Source: Enterobacter cloacae subsp. cloacae ATCC 13047 (GTDB lineage Bacteria > Pseudomonadota > Gammaproteobacteria > Enterobacterales > Enterobacteriaceae). From it: a DNA stretch of 64,000 nucleotides. Every line of letters begins with the position of its first letter. Position 1 is the stretch's first letter. The stretch spans positions 4,302,216-4,366,215 of the forward strand of contig NC_014121.1 of the NCBI RefSeq assembly GCF_000025565.1. Direction: 5' to 3'. The notes under the pieces are model-generated. The model was not told where the DNA came from and did not search any database. It worked only from the letters and a program-made list of their open reading frames with translations. A program made the position numbers and the translations under genes. Of this stretch, positions 39,713 to 49,701 are shown piece by piece.

Positions 39713-39747
39713 CACCCTCACCCCTGTCCTCTCCCGAAGGGAGAGGG
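39713..39747. repeat. REP-like palindrome, second of an inverted pair
   Basis: CACCCTCACCCC then CCTCTCCC/GGGAGAGG, inverted relative to 39670-39703. It lies 9 bp past the gcvH stop. Confidence 0.83.
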
Positions 39748-39755
39748 ATAATGGC

Positions 39756-40145
39756 TTACTCGTCTTCTAACAGGGCTTCGTATGCGGTGGCATCCAGCAG
39801 CGCAGCAACCTGTGATTCGTCGCTGGCTTTGATCTTGAAGATCCAGCCGCCTTCATACGGTTCGCTGTTGACCAGTTCCGGGGAGTCGCTCAGCGCGTCG
39901 TTGACGGCAATGATTTCGCCGCTCACCGGTGCATAGATATCGGATGCCGCCTTAACAGATTCCGCGACAGCGCAGTCATCGCCCGCGCTAACGGTCGCGC
40001 CCACTTCCGGCAGGTCAACAAACACCATGTCGCCCAGCAGCTCTTGCGCGTGCTCGGTGATCCCAACGGTATAAGAGCCGTCCGCCTCTTTGCGCAGCCA
40101 CTCGTGTTCTTTGCTGTATTTCAGTTCTGCTGGCACATTGCTCAT
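39756..40145 (-). CDS. gcvH: Glycine cleavage system H protein
   Basis: 129 residues. Lys65 in the [11 protein letters not shown] motif is the lipoylation site. The lipoyl domain shuttles the aminomethyl group between GcvP, GcvT and dihydrolipoamide dehydrogenase. It lies 23 bp after gcvT. Confidence 0.98.
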   Translation of the reverse strand: MSNVPAELKYSKEHEWLRKEADGSYTVGITEHAQELLGDMVFVDLPEVGATVSAGDDCAVAESVKAASDIYAPVSGEIIAVNDALSDSPELVNSEPYEGGWIFKIKASDESQVAALLDATAYEALLEDE

Positions 40146-40168
40146 TGAAGTTCTCCTGATAAAAATGA

Positions 40169-41263
40169 TTAGGCGACCGGCTTACCGGCGCGAACAAAAA
40201 TCGGTTTGGTCACGTGGACCGGCATTTCGCGGTTGCGGATCTGTACCACCGCCGTTTCGCCAATGCCGGCCGGCACGCGTGCCAGTGCAATACTGTAGCC
40301 CAGCGTCGGGGAGAAGGTACCGCTGGTGATCACGCCTTCACGCGGATTGCCGTCTGCATCGGTAAAACGTACCGGCAGTTCGCCGCGCAGCACGCCTTTT
40401 TCCTTCATCACCAGGCCAACCAGCTGTTCAGTGCCCTTTTCGCGCTGCATCTCCAGCGCTTCACGGCCAATAAATTCGCGGTCAGCCGGTTCCCACGCGA
40501 TGGTCCAGCCCATGTTAGCGGCCAGTGGAGAGACGCTTTCGTCCATCTCCTGACCGTAAAGGTTCATGCCCGCTTCCAGACGCAGCGTATCGCGCGCGCC
40601 CAGTCCTGCTGGCTTGACGCCCGCTTCCACCAGCGCACGCCAGAAGTCGGCGGCTTTTTCATTCGGCATGGCAATTTCATAGCCCGCTTCACCGGTATAG
40701 CCGGTGGTGGCGATAAACAGATCGCCCGCCTGCACGCCGAAGAACGGCTTCATGCCAGCGGTGGCTTCACGCTGCTCGTTGTTGAACAGCGTGGCGGCTT
40801 TCGCCTGCGCGTTCGGCCCCTGTACGGCGATCAGCGACAGATCATCACGGACGGTGATGTCGATGGCATACGGTTCAGCGTGTTGGGTAATCCAGGAGAG
40901 GTCTTTTTCGCGGGTGGCGGAGTTTACAACGAGGCGGAAGAAATCTTCAGTGAAGTAGTAGACGATAAGGTCGTCAATCACGCCGCCAGAGGCATTTAGC
41001 ATGCCGGTATAGAGCGCTTTACCTGGCGTCTTCAGTTTTGCGACGTCGTTTGCCAGCAGATAACGCAAAAACTCCCGGGTGCGGCTACCGCGCAGGTCGA
41101 CAATTGTCATGTGGGAGACGTCGAACATACCGGCATCGGTACGCACTGCGTGGTGTTCATCAATCTGGGAGCCGTAATGCAGCGGCATCATCCAGCCATG
41201 AAAGTCCACCATACGTGCACCGCATAACACGTGTTGTTCGTACAAAGGAGTCTGTTGAGCCAT
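40169..41263 (-). CDS. gcvT: Aminomethyltransferase, T protein
   Basis: 364 residues, equal to E. coli GcvT, from ATG 41263, with GAGGAA upstream. Folate-binding fold with [27 protein letters not shown] (containing the catalytic Asp region) and [16 protein letters not shown]. It transfers the one-carbon unit to tetrahydrofolate. First gene of the operon. Confidence 0.98.
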   Translation of the reverse strand: MAQQTPLYEQHVLCGARMVDFHGWMMPLHYGSQIDEHHAVRTDAGMFDVSHMTIVDLRGSRTREFLRYLLANDVAKLKTPGKALYTGMLNASGGVIDDLIVYYFTEDFFRLVVNSATREKDLSWITQHAEPYAIDITVRDDLSLIAVQGPNAQAKAATLFNNEQREATAGMKPFFGVQAGDLFIATTGYTGEAGYEIAMPNEKAADFWRALVEAGVKPAGLGARDTLRLEAGMNLYGQEMDESVSPLAANMGWTIAWEPADREFIGREALEMQREKGTEQLVGLVMKEKGVLRGELPVRFTDADGNPREGVITSGTFSPTLGYSIALARVPAGIGETAVVQIRNREMPVHVTKPIFVRAGKPVA

Positions 41264-41322
41264 CTTTTCCTCGTTGAAAAATTCACCGTGAATCCCGGTA
41301 TCGGCCCCGTCATTCGGCACCG

Positions 41323-41338
41323 ACGCAAACGTTCTCTT
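41323..41338. promoter_or_regulatory. PurR-type operator upstream of gcvT
   Basis: ACGCAAACGTTCTCTT matches the PurR consensus (ACGCAAACGTTTTCNT) except near its end, 60 bp before the gcvT start. PurR repression of gcv is known in E. coli. Confidence 0.72.
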
Positions 41339-41612
41339 TTACCTGAACTTACCACCGAAACCGACGGTTAACCATAAGGTAAAACAGGTCATCACATTAG
41401 CTTATGACCAAAAAACGCTGAAAAGCCTACAGAGTTATTCACTGGTAAAATGCGATTCAACCCGCATAAAATTAACAACGATCTAACAATATTTAGCACA
41501 TGGTGATATTTCATGCGGAAAAACGGGCCAAATTTCCGTAACGTAAAAATAGCCAGATTAGATTATCTAATGCGAAAAATGGCGTGAAATTAGATTATTT
41601 CAAACGAGGATA

Positions 41613-41638
41613 TTTACCCGGCGCAGAGGCCGGGTAAA
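41613..41638 (-). terminator. Terminator after ubiI
   Basis: A 10-bp perfect stem TTTACCCGGC/GCCGGGTAAA with a 6-nt loop, 22 bp past the ubiI stop, ending on the minus strand in a short T-containing run. Confidence 0.8.
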
Positions 41639-41660
41639 TAAAGTGTGACGGGGATCGAGA

Positions 41661-42863
41661 TTAACGTAACCAGTCGGGAAGATCGTTAAGACCCATCGCC
41701 TGACGAAGGAGTTGAGGTTTTACGCCCGGAAGGGTGTCGGCCAGTTTCAGGCCGATGTCGCGCAGCAGTTTTTTCGCCGGATTTGCCCCGGCAAACAGCT
41801 CGCGGAAGCCCTGCATGCCTGCCAGCATCACCGCCGCGCTGTGCTTGCGGCTGCGTTCGTAGCGACGCAGGTAGAGATGCTGGCCGATGTCTTTACCTTC
41901 GCGGTGCAGACGGCGCAGCTCATTCACCAGCTCTGCCGCATCCATAAAGCCAAGGTTAACTCCCTGTCCGGCCAGCGGATGAATGGTATGCGCCGCGTCA
42001 CCCACCAGCGCGAGACGGTGCGCCGCAAACTGGCGCGCGTAGCGGCCGGTCAACGGGAATACCAGGCGTTCGCTCTCAAGGGTGCACAGACCAAGACGGT
42101 TATCAAACGCCATGCATAGCGCCTGATTAAACGCCTCTGGCGTCGCCTCGCGCATCAGCTGTGCTTTTTCCGGCACCAGAGACCAGACGATCGAGCACAG
42201 GTGCGGATCGCTCAGCGGCAGAAATGCCAGAATACCGTCGTTATGGAAAATCTGGCGCGCAACGCCGCCGTGCGGCTCTTCAGTACGGATGGTTGCTACC
42301 AGCGCATGATGACGATAATCCCAGAAGGTCAGGGGAATATCCGCCTTGTTACGCAGCCACGAGTTTGCGCCATCCGCGCCCACCACCAGCCGCGCGGTGA
42401 GCATGTCGCCGCTCTGCAGGGTGAGAAACGCTTCGTTTTCGCCCCATGCCACCTGCTGGATTTGCGCGGGCGCCATCAGGTTGATATCGCTGCAGGATTG
42501 CGCTTTTTGCCATAACGCATGGTGAATGACGGCATTTTCGATGATATGACCCAGATGGCTATAGCCCATGCTTTCATCATCAAACGCGATATGGCCAAAG
42601 CTGTCTTTGTCCCACACTTCCATTCCGTGATAGCAACTGGCACGCTGCGCCACGATATCTGACCAGACGCCAAGGCGCGTCAGTAGTTTTTCGCTGGCGG
42701 CATTAATTGCCGAGACGCGCAGTTCCGGCGGCGCATCGTGCGCAACGGGCTGAGGCAGATTTTGCTCCAGCACGGCCACGCGCAGACCGCTGCCCTGTAA
42801 ACCACAGGCCAGCGCCAGCCCTACCATTCCGCCGCCCACAATGGCGACATCAACATTTTGCAC
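41661..42863 (-). CDS. ubiI: 2-octaprenylphenol hydroxylase UbiI (VisC)
   Basis: 400 residues, equal to E. coli UbiI. FAD Rossmann motif VAIVGGGMVGLALACGL, a second FAD motif VVGADGANSWLR, and GDAAHTIHPLAGQGVNLG near residues 285-302. It is the C5-hydroxylase of aerobic ubiquinone synthesis. It lies 12 bp after ubiH in the pepP-ubiH-ubiI operon. Confidence 0.97.
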   Translation of the reverse strand: MQNVDVAIVGGGMVGLALACGLQGSGLRVAVLEQNLPQPVAHDAPPELRVSAINAASEKLLTRLGVWSDIVAQRASCYHGMEVWDKDSFGHIAFDDESMGYSHLGHIIENAVIHHALWQKAQSCSDINLMAPAQIQQVAWGENEAFLTLQSGDMLTARLVVGADGANSWLRNKADIPLTFWDYRHHALVATIRTEEPHGGVARQIFHNDGILAFLPLSDPHLCSIVWSLVPEKAQLMREATPEAFNQALCMAFDNRLGLCTLESERLVFPLTGRYARQFAAHRLALVGDAAHTIHPLAGQGVNLGFMDAAELVNELRRLHREGKDIGQHLYLRRYERSRKHSAAVMLAGMQGFRELFAGANPAKKLLRDIGLKLADTLPGVKPQLLRQAMGLNDLPDWLR

Positions 42864-42875
42864 GATGATAACTCC

Positions 42876-44054
42876 TTAACGCGCGACCCAACCAAGGGTC
42901 CGCTGCGCCAGCACGTCACGTGCCGGAATGAATAATTCCATCGCCATCAGCCCAAGGTTGCGGCCTGCAACCAGCGGTGCCCAGCGATTGGCAAACAGAT
43001 GTACCAGGCCATCGGTGACGCCGATAGTCGCTTCTTTATCGGCCCGGCGTCGCTTCTGATAATGGCTGAGCACCGGATACGCGCCGCAATCTTTTTGCTC
43101 ATGCCACGCCTGAGACAGAGTCTCTGCCAGGCTCATTACGTCGCGTAGCCCAAGGTTGAAGCCTTGCCCGGCGATTGGGTGCAACGTCTGCGCGGCATTG
43201 CCGACCAGCGCCACGCGATGGGAGATGGACTGAGATGCCGTGGTCAGCGACAGCGGGTAAACAGCGCGTTTTCCCGCATGGGTAATACGCCCCAGCCGCC
43301 AGCCAAAGGCTTTTTGCAGTTCGGTACAGAAACGGTCGTCGGACCAGGCCTCAACGTCAGCCGCTTTATCCTGAGGATGGCACCACACCAGCGAGCAGCG
43401 TCCGTTTGACATCGGCAGCATGGCCAGCGGGCCGTGCTGAGTGAAACGTTCAAACGCCCTGCCGTTGTGTTCTCCCGCCGTAGAAACGTTAGCAATAACG
43501 GCGACCTGTCCGTAAGACTGGGCGCGCCATTCCACGCCGCACTGGGTGCCAAGCGCAGAACGTGAACCATCGGCGGCGACCAGAAGCTGGCCATCCAGAA
43601 CCGTGCCGTTTTCCAGCGTCACGCTGACCGCCGCTTCGCTGCGGCTGAAGCTGGCGACGCGTGCCGGGCAATGGAGCGTTACACCCGGGGCATCCTGCAA
43701 TAAACGGAACAGACGCAGCCCGACGTCGTGAAGTTCAACCACCCGGCCTAAGGCATCAATGCGGTAATCCTGCGCATCCAGCGTCACAAACCCGGCATGG
43801 CCACGATCGCTGACGTGAACGGTGTTAATTGCCGTCGCACAATCCGCAATCGCCTGCCAGATGCCAATTCGAGCGAGCTGCTGGCAGGTCCCCTGAGCCA
43901 GGGCAATGGCGCGGGCATCAAAACCGGGATGGTCGGACGCCTCTGGCGCCACGGCCTCCACCAGATGGACCGGAAGTTGCCCTTTCGTCAAATGCGAGAT
44001 GGCCAGCGCCAGCGTAGCTCCCGTCATCCCCCCACCAACGATAATCACGCTCAT
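42876..44054 (-). CDS. ubiH: 2-octaprenyl-6-methoxyphenol hydroxylase UbiH
   Basis: 392 residues. FAD motifs VIIVGGGMTGATLALAI, LLVAADGSRSALGT and GNAAQTLHPIAGQGFNLGLRD; the Asp common in this box is Asn-Ala here, as in E. coli UbiH. C1-hydroxylase in ubiquinone synthesis. Its start overlaps the pepP stop by 4 bp. Confidence 0.97.
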   Translation of the reverse strand: MSVIIVGGGMTGATLALAISHLTKGQLPVHLVEAVAPEASDHPGFDARAIALAQGTCQQLARIGIWQAIADCATAINTVHVSDRGHAGFVTLDAQDYRIDALGRVVELHDVGLRLFRLLQDAPGVTLHCPARVASFSRSEAAVSVTLENGTVLDGQLLVAADGSRSALGTQCGVEWRAQSYGQVAVIANVSTAGEHNGRAFERFTQHGPLAMLPMSNGRCSLVWCHPQDKAADVEAWSDDRFCTELQKAFGWRLGRITHAGKRAVYPLSLTTASQSISHRVALVGNAAQTLHPIAGQGFNLGLRDVMSLAETLSQAWHEQKDCGAYPVLSHYQKRRRADKEATIGVTDGLVHLFANRWAPLVAGRNLGLMAMELFIPARDVLAQRTLGWVAR

Positions 44055-45370
44055 GGGCGTGCCGCTGCCATCAGCGCCTCAATGTCATCGGCGTTTTTCA
44101 CCACGCCCGCGGTCAGGTTTTCGTTACCGGTTTCGGTGATGACAATGTCATCTTCGATGCGAATACCAATTCCACGGTACGCTTCCGGCACGTCGGCATC
44201 CGGCGCAATGTAGAGCCCCGGTTCAACGGTCAGTACCATACCCGGCTCCAGCACGCGAGAACGTTCTGAACCATACGCGCCCACATCATGCACATCCAGC
44301 CCCAGCCAGTGGCTCAGGCCGTGCATAAAGTAGGGGCGATGCGCATTTTCAGCAATCAGGGTATCCACATCACCGTTCAGAATCCCGAGCCTTACGAGGC
44401 CAGTAATCATGATGCGCACCACTTCGCCGGTTACTTCCTGGATGGAGGTGCCGGGGCGATAGAGCTTCAGCGCGGTTTCAAGAGATTCAAGAACGATGTC
44501 ATAAATTTCGCGCTGCGCGGGGGTGAACTTACCGTTCACCGGGAAGGTACGGGTAATGTCGCCCGCATAGCCCTGATATTCGCAGCCTGCATCAATCAGC
44601 ACCAGATCGCCGTCACGCAGTTCACTTTCATTTTCGGTGTAGTGCAGAATGCAGCCGTTTTCACCGCCGCCGACAATGGTGTTGTAAGAGGGATAACGCG
44701 CGCCGTGGCGGTTGAACTCGTGGTGAATCTCGCCTTCCAGCTGATATTCAAACAGGCCGGGATGGCACTTTTCCATCGCCCTTGTGTGAGCCAGCGCGCT
44801 GATTTCGCCTGCACGACGCATAACGTCCAGCTCTTCCTGCGATTTAAACAGGCGCATCTCGTGGACCACCGGGCGCCAGTCCGTCAGCGTGGCCGGGGCG
44901 GAGAGATTCTGCCGGGAGCCTTTACGCAGCTTATCCAGCGCGGTGAAGACTATCTCATCGGCATACGCATACTCACCCTGCGCGTGGTAAAGCACATCCA
45001 GCCCGTTCAGCAACTGATAGAGCTGCTGGTTGATTTCGCTGAACGCCAGCGCACGGTCCACACCCAGTTTCGCGGGCGCGGCCTCTTGCCCCAGGCGGCG
45101 ACCAAACCAGATCTCCGCGGTGAGATCCCGTACGCGGTTGAAAATCACGCTGTGGTTGTGGGTGTCATTGCTCTTGATCAGCACCAGTACCGCCTCCGGT
45201 TCATTGAACCCGGTGAAGTACCAGAAATCGCTGTTCTGGCGATAGGGGTATTCACTGTCGGCACTGCGCGTCACTTCGGGCGCGGCAAAAATCAGCGCAG
45301 CGCTTCCGGGCTGCATTTTTGCCAGCAGCGCCTGACGACGATGGGAATACTCTTGATGCGAGATAACCAT
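44051..45370 (-). CDS. pepP: Xaa-Pro aminopeptidase P
   Basis: 439 residues (E. coli 441) from ATG 45370, with AGGAGGG upstream. N-terminal AMP_N domain (SRADSEYPYRQNSDF-type region, here TRSADSEYPYRQNSDFWYF), then the pita-bread M24 domain with metal ligands in LVLIDAGCEYQGYAGDITR, HGLSHWLGLDVHD and GIGIRIEDDI. It releases residues N-terminal to proline and needs Mn. It lies 25 bp after ygfB. Confidence 0.97.
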   Translation of the reverse strand: MVISHQEYSHRRQALLAKMQPGSAALIFAAPEVTRSADSEYPYRQNSDFWYFTGFNEPEAVLVLIKSNDTHNHSVIFNRVRDLTAEIWFGRRLGQEAAPAKLGVDRALAFSEINQQLYQLLNGLDVLYHAQGEYAYADEIVFTALDKLRKGSRQNLSAPATLTDWRPVVHEMRLFKSQEELDVMRRAGEISALAHTRAMEKCHPGLFEYQLEGEIHHEFNRHGARYPSYNTIVGGGENGCILHYTENESELRDGDLVLIDAGCEYQGYAGDITRTFPVNGKFTPAQREIYDIVLESLETALKLYRPGTSIQEVTGEVVRIMITGLVRLGILNGDVDTLIAENAHRPYFMHGLSHWLGLDVHDVGAYGSERSRVLEPGMVLTVEPGLYIAPDADVPEAYRGIGIRIEDDIVITETGNENLTAGVVKNADDIEALMAAARP

Positions 45371-45395
45371 GACACCCTCCTGTGCGTTATTTTTC

Positions 45396-45974
45396 TTAAT
45401 GTAAGGTTGGCTTACGAACTTCCGGTGCGGTTGGCTGCGAGCGGGTGAAGTTATCGTGGCACAGCAGTGCCGCCACGCGAACGTACTCGATAATCTCTTC
45501 GAGAGACATCTCCAGCTCTTCCTGATCTTCTTCTTCGTCGTAACCCAGCTGCGCGATGTTACGCAGATCGTCGATCGCTTCACCCGCTTCGCCGGTCACT
45601 TTATCAAGCTTAGGCTGCGTTACACCCAGCCCCAACAGATAGTGGTTTACCCAACCGGCCAGCGCATCGGCACGATCGAACACGCTGACATCGTCGCCTT
45701 CAGGCAGATAAAGCTGAAAAAGGAAGCCATCGTCCTCCAGCGAATCGCTGATTGCCGAGTGCATTTTTCGTAGCGCTTCCGCCAGTTCATGACCAAACGC
45801 CAGCCCTTCGTTCGTCAGGTCGTGGATCAGCGGCTGCCATGAGCTGTCGCTGTTTCCGCCGCATAGCATGCCACTGATCAGACCGTGCATTTCGGCAGGG
45901 GTTAAACCCACACCCTGCTGGTTCAGTAACTGGTTTAAATCGTTGTAACCAGGCATTTCGTTCTGTATAGACAT
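45396..45974 (-). CDS. ygfB: UPF0149-family protein YgfB
   Basis: 192 residues, acidic, all-helical. Family features: [17 protein letters not shown] near residues 20-40 and the [12 protein letters not shown] stretch. In Pseudomonas, YgfB homologues modulate gene expression affecting beta-lactam resistance; in Enterobacteriaceae the role is unclear. First gene of ygfB-pepP-ubiH-ubiI, divergent from zapA. Confidence 0.95.
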   Translation of the reverse strand: MSIQNEMPGYNDLNQLLNQQGVGLTPAEMHGLISGMLCGGNSDSSWQPLIHDLTNEGLAFGHELAEALRKMHSAISDSLEDDGFLFQLYLPEGDDVSVFDRADALAGWVNHYLLGLGVTQPKLDKVTGEAGEAIDDLRNIAQLGYDEEEDQEELEMSLEEIIEYVRVAALLCHDNFTRSQPTAPEVRKPTLH

Positions 45975-46076
45975 GAGCTTTCGTCATCAAAGGGAGGAAT
46001 ATTCATGATATGCTACCACTTTGGACCCTGGTGATACCAGAAAAGGGCTTGTATCTTCACATCAGGGTAGCTATAG

Positions 46077-46472
<396 letters not shown>

Positions 46473-46513
46473 CACTTCTCAGTTGACTATGGTAGAGTAA
46501 CTGTGAAGACAAA

Positions 46514-46697
46514 ATTTCTCTGAGATGTTCGCAAGCGGGCCAGTCCCCTGAGCCGATATTTCATACCACAAGAATGTGGCGCTCCATGGTTGGTGAGCAT
46601 GCTCGGTTCGTCCGAGAAGCCTTAAAACTATGACGACACATTCACCTTGAACCAAGGGTTCAAGGGTTACAGCCTGCGGCGGCATCTCGGAGATTCC
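46514..46697 (+). ncRNA. ssrS: 6S RNA
   Basis: 184 nt. It begins ATTTCTCTGAGATGTTCGC and ends CATCTCGGAGATTCC, whose ends pair. Central bubble strands are conserved with E. coli ssrS, for example GAGCCGATATTTCATACCAC and CTTGAACCAAGGGTTCAAGG. It binds sigma70 RNA polymerase in stationary phase. fau follows after 23 bp and is probably cotranscribed, as in E. coli. Confidence 0.97.
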
Positions 46698-46720
46698 CTC
46701 ACTCTTCTTCTACCACTACC

Positions 46721-47317
46721 ATGACTCAATTCCCTGAAGTTTCTGCCTCACGCCAGGATATTCGTCAACTCATTCGACAACGTCGCCGGGCGTTAACCCC
46801 TGAACAGCAAGCGCATTTTGCCCAGCAGGCCGCGGCACGCATGATGGCGTATCCGCCTGTAGTAATGGCGCATACCGTCGCGCTGTTTCTCTCTTTTGAT
46901 GGTGAGCTGGATACGCAGCCACTCATCGAACAACTCTGGCGAGCCGGAAAGCGGGTTTATCTGCCGGTGCTGCATCCCTTTAGCGCAGGGAACCTGCTGT
47001 TTCTGCACTACCACCCGCACAGCGAACTGGTTGTGAATCGTCTGAAAATCACCGAGCCGAAGCTGGATGTGCGCGACGTGCTGCCGCTGTCACAGCTGGA
47101 CGTGCTGATTACGCCGCTGGTGGCGTTTGATGAACAGGGCCAGCGTTTAGGAATGGGCGGGGGGTTCTATGACAGAACGTTGCAAAACTGGCAGCAGTAC
47201 GGGTTGCAACCGGTGGGTTATGCGCATGATTGTCAGGCGGTAGACGCCTTGCCGGTCGAGAAGTGGGATGTGCCGTTGCCGGCGGTGGTAACACCCAGTA
47301 AAACCTGGACCTGGTAG
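46721..47317 (+). CDS. fau: 5-formyltetrahydrofolate cyclo-ligase
   Basis: 198 residues from ATG 46721; E. coli YgfA is annotated 182 residues from a later start, so the N-terminus is uncertain. Motifs: RQRRRALTPEQ, LPVLHPFSAGNLLF, and RLGMGGGFYDRTL (substrate/ATP loop). It converts 5-formyl-THF to 5,10-methenyl-THF with ATP. It follows ssrS directly; E. coli links this pair to persister formation and folate recycling. Confidence 0.95.
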   Translation: MTQFPEVSASRQDIRQLIRQRRRALTPEQQAHFAQQAAARMMAYPPVVMAHTVALFLSFDGELDTQPLIEQLWRAGKRVYLPVLHPFSAGNLLFLHYHPHSELVVNRLKITEPKLDVRDVLPLSQLDVLITPLVAFDEQGQRLGMGGGFYDRTLQNWQQYGLQPVGYAHDCQAVDALPVEKWDVPLPAVVTPSKTWTW

Positions 47318-47323
47318 AATAAA

Positions 47324-47397
47324 GCCGGGTGGCGCTTACGCTTACCCGGCCTACAAAACCTCAACGTAGGTCGGGTAAGGCGCAGCCGCCACCCGAC
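47324..47397. repeat. Inverted pair of REP units (BIME) between fau and serA
   Basis: GCCGGGTGGCGCTTACG...CCCGGCCTAC at 47324-47354 and the inverse GTAGGTCGGGTAAGGCG...CCCGAC at 47366-47397. In E. coli this gap holds the sibC toxin-antitoxin RNA locus; nothing like it is seen here. Confidence 0.88.
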
Positions 47398-47413
47398 ACC
47401 ACAAACAGCACAA

Positions 47414-48646
47414 TTAGTACAGCAGACGCGCGCGAATCGTCCCCGGAATGGCCTTCATGCTCTGCAGCGCTTTCTCGGCCACATCTTCATCTGCTTCGAT
47501 ATCAATAACCACATAGCCCATCTGCGAGTTGGTTTGCAGATACTGCGCGGCAATGTTGACACTCTGCTCAGCAAAGATCTGGTTGATGGCGGTCAGCACA
47601 CCCGGACGGTTTTCGTGAATGTGCAGCAGACGACGGCCACCGTGCAGCGGCAGCGACACTTCCGGGAAGTTAACGGCAGAGAGCGTTGAACCGTTATCGG
47701 AGTATTTGCTCAGTTTACCCGCCACTTCCAGGCCGATGTTCTCCTGCGCTTCCTGAGTAGAGCCACCGATGTGTGGCGTCAGGATCACGTTGTCGAACTC
47801 GCACAGCGGAGAGTTAAATGGATCGCTGTTGGTTGCAGGCTCCGTCGGGAAGACGTCGATAGCCGCCCCCGCCAGATGCTTACGCTTCAGGGCATCGCAC
47901 AGCGCGGGAATGTCGACAACCGTACCGCGTGCGGCGTTGATCAGCAGGGAACCTGGCTTCATCAGCGCCAGCTCTTCCGCGCCCATCATATTTTTGGTTG
48001 AGGCGTTTTCCGGCACATGCAGGCTTACCACGTCGCTCATGTTCAGCAGGTCAGAAAGATGTTGAACCTGAGTGGCGTTCCCCAGCGGCAGTTTGCTTTC
48101 AATGTCGTAGAAGTAAACATGCATGCCCAGGGATTCAGCCAGGATACCCAGTTGGGTACCAATGTGGCCGTAACCGATGATACCCAGTTTTTTACCGCGC
48201 GCTTCATAAGAGCCCGCGGCCAGTTTGTTCCACACGCCGCGGTGGGCTTTGGCGTTGGCTTCCGGAATACCGCGCAGCAGCAGCAGCAGTTCGCCAATCA
48301 CCAGCTCCGCCACGGAACGGGTGTTGGAGAACGGGGCGTTGAAGACCGGGATACCGCGTTTTGCGGCAGCATTCAGGTCAACCTGGTTGGTACCGATGCA
48401 GAAACAGCCGATAGCGACCAGCTTTTCCGCCGCAGCAATAACATCTTCAGTCAGGTGAGTACGGGATCGCAGGCCGATGAAGTGGGCATCACGGATGGAC
48501 GCTTTCAGCTCTTCAGTATCCAGCGCGCCTTTGTGAAATTCGATGTTGGTGTAACCTGCCGCGCGAAGGCTATCAAGTGCTTTTTGATGCACGCCTTCTA
48601 CTAGCAGGAATTTAATCTTGTCTTTCTCCAGTGATACCTTTGCCAT
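47414..48646 (-). CDS. serA: D-3-phosphoglycerate dehydrogenase
   Basis: 410 residues, equal to E. coli SerA. NAD domain GKKLGIIGYGHIGTQLG, catalytic His in LTPHIGGSTQEAQENIG, and a C-terminal ACT domain (RLLHIHENRPGVLTAIN, about 335-410) that binds serine for feedback inhibition. First step of serine synthesis. Lrp activates it in E. coli; the 268-bp AT-rich region upstream would hold such sites. Confidence 0.98.
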   Translation of the reverse strand: MAKVSLEKDKIKFLLVEGVHQKALDSLRAAGYTNIEFHKGALDTEELKASIRDAHFIGLRSRTHLTEDVIAAAEKLVAIGCFCIGTNQVDLNAAAKRGIPVFNAPFSNTRSVAELVIGELLLLLRGIPEANAKAHRGVWNKLAAGSYEARGKKLGIIGYGHIGTQLGILAESLGMHVYFYDIESKLPLGNATQVQHLSDLLNMSDVVSLHVPENASTKNMMGAEELALMKPGSLLINAARGTVVDIPALCDALKRKHLAGAAIDVFPTEPATNSDPFNSPLCEFDNVILTPHIGGSTQEAQENIGLEVAGKLSKYSDNGSTLSAVNFPEVSLPLHGGRRLLHIHENRPGVLTAINQIFAEQSVNIAAQYLQTNSQMGYVVIDIEADEDVAEKALQSMKAIPGTIRARLLY

Positions 48647-48886
48647 TTACCCGACCCTGTTTTTTTGTCTGAACTGATGTTGTGCTGGATTGAAATCCGC
48701 TTAGCCAACATATCAAAAAAAACTATTGCAGCAATATGAACGTTTGCGTCGGCACTCTGAAGAAAAGTCATACAGCGCAAAATAGCAGAGTAAAATGCTG
48801 TAAATATTTGTGAATGCGGAAGGTTCAGCAAGAGAGGGGCAAAAAACGTGACACAAGTCACCGAATTTAGCTTTTCAAAATTTTTT

Positions 48887-48911
48887 TAGCGGGGGGAGGA
48901 CTCCCCCCGTC
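48887..48911 (-). terminator. Hairpin after rpiA
   Basis: CGGGGGGAG/CTCCCCCCG with a 2-nt apparent loop, 4 bp past the rpiA stop. The minus-strand tail is A-rich before TTTT, so it is a less classical terminator. Confidence 0.65.
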
Positions 48912-48914
48912 AGA

Positions 48915-49574
48915 TCATTTTACGATGGTTTTCACGCCATCAGCCGTGCCGATCAGCGCAACATCCGCGCCACGGTTGGCGAATAACCCTACTGTTACCA
49001 CGCCCGGAATGCCGTTGATGGCGTTTTCGAGCGCGATCGCGTCGAGAATTTCCAGGCCATGAACGTCGAGGATCACGTTGCCGTTATCGGTGACCACACC
49101 CTGACGGTATTCAGGACGTCCGCCCAGTTTTACCAGCTCACGTGCCACGGCGCTGCGCGCCATTGGGATCACTTCAACCGGCAACGGGAATTTACCCAGA
49201 ATATCAACCTGCTTGGATGCATCCGCGATACAGATGAATTTATCGGCCACGGAGGCGATGATCTTTTCACGCGTCAGCGCTGCGCCGCCGCCTTTGATCA
49301 TCTGCATATGCCCGTTGATTTCATCCGCGCCATCAACGTAGATCCCCAGACGGTCCACTTCGTTCAGATCGAAAACGGTAATGCCGAGGCTTTTCAGCTT
49401 TTCCGTGGAAGCATCGGAGCTCGAAACCGCGCCCTCGATCTGCCCCTTCATCGTGCCCAGCGCATCGATAAAGTGTGCCGCCGTCGACCCCGTACCCACA
49501 CCGACGATAGTACCCGGTTGCACGTACTGGAGCGCGGCCCATCCTACTGCTTTTTTCAGTTCATCCTGCGTCAT
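48915..49574 (-). CDS. rpiA: Ribose-5-phosphate isomerase A
   Basis: 219 residues. Motifs [15 protein letters not shown] (phosphate loop), [25 protein letters not shown] with catalytic Asp and Glu, and [12 protein letters not shown]. Interconverts ribose-5-P and ribulose-5-P in the pentose phosphate pathway. Divergent from argP. Confidence 0.98.
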   Translation of the reverse strand: MTQDELKKAVGWAALQYVQPGTIVGVGTGSTAAHFIDALGTMKGQIEGAVSSSDASTEKLKSLGITVFDLNEVDRLGIYVDGADEINGHMQMIKGGGAALTREKIIASVADKFICIADASKQVDILGKFPLPVEVIPMARSAVARELVKLGGRPEYRQGVVTDNGNVILDVHGLEILDAIALENAINGIPGVVTVGLFANRGADVALIGTADGVKTIVK

Positions 49575-49701
49575 GATCGTTTTGCCTGTGGTATGAAAAC
49601 TTAGGGCGCATTATAGAACACGTGAGGTGGAATTCGTCTGCCACAAAGGGAAAATTGTGTCATAGTGCAGATTAAGCAAAATTAAGGAGTAAGCCAGAGC
49701 A

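Larger units (their letters stand above)
41264..41660. promoter_or_regulatory. gcvTHP upstream region
   Basis: A 397-bp AT-rich region between gcvT and ubiI. It holds a PurR-type box (listed separately), repeated TTAGATTAT motifs at about 41557-41597, and the ubiI terminator at its right end. In E. coli this promoter is controlled by GcvA/GcvR, Lrp and PurR. I cannot fix the GcvA and Lrp sites by eye. Confidence 0.7.

Noticed and set aside
41264..41660. Glycine riboswitch upstream of gcvT
   Set aside because: No tandem glycine-aptamer pattern is seen; enterobacterial gcvTHP is controlled by GcvA/GcvR, Lrp and PurR instead.
47318..47413. sibC/ibsC-type toxin-antitoxin RNA expected between fau and serA
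   Set aside because: Only an inverted REP pair is present; no Ibs-like peptide or Sib-like RNA is seen.
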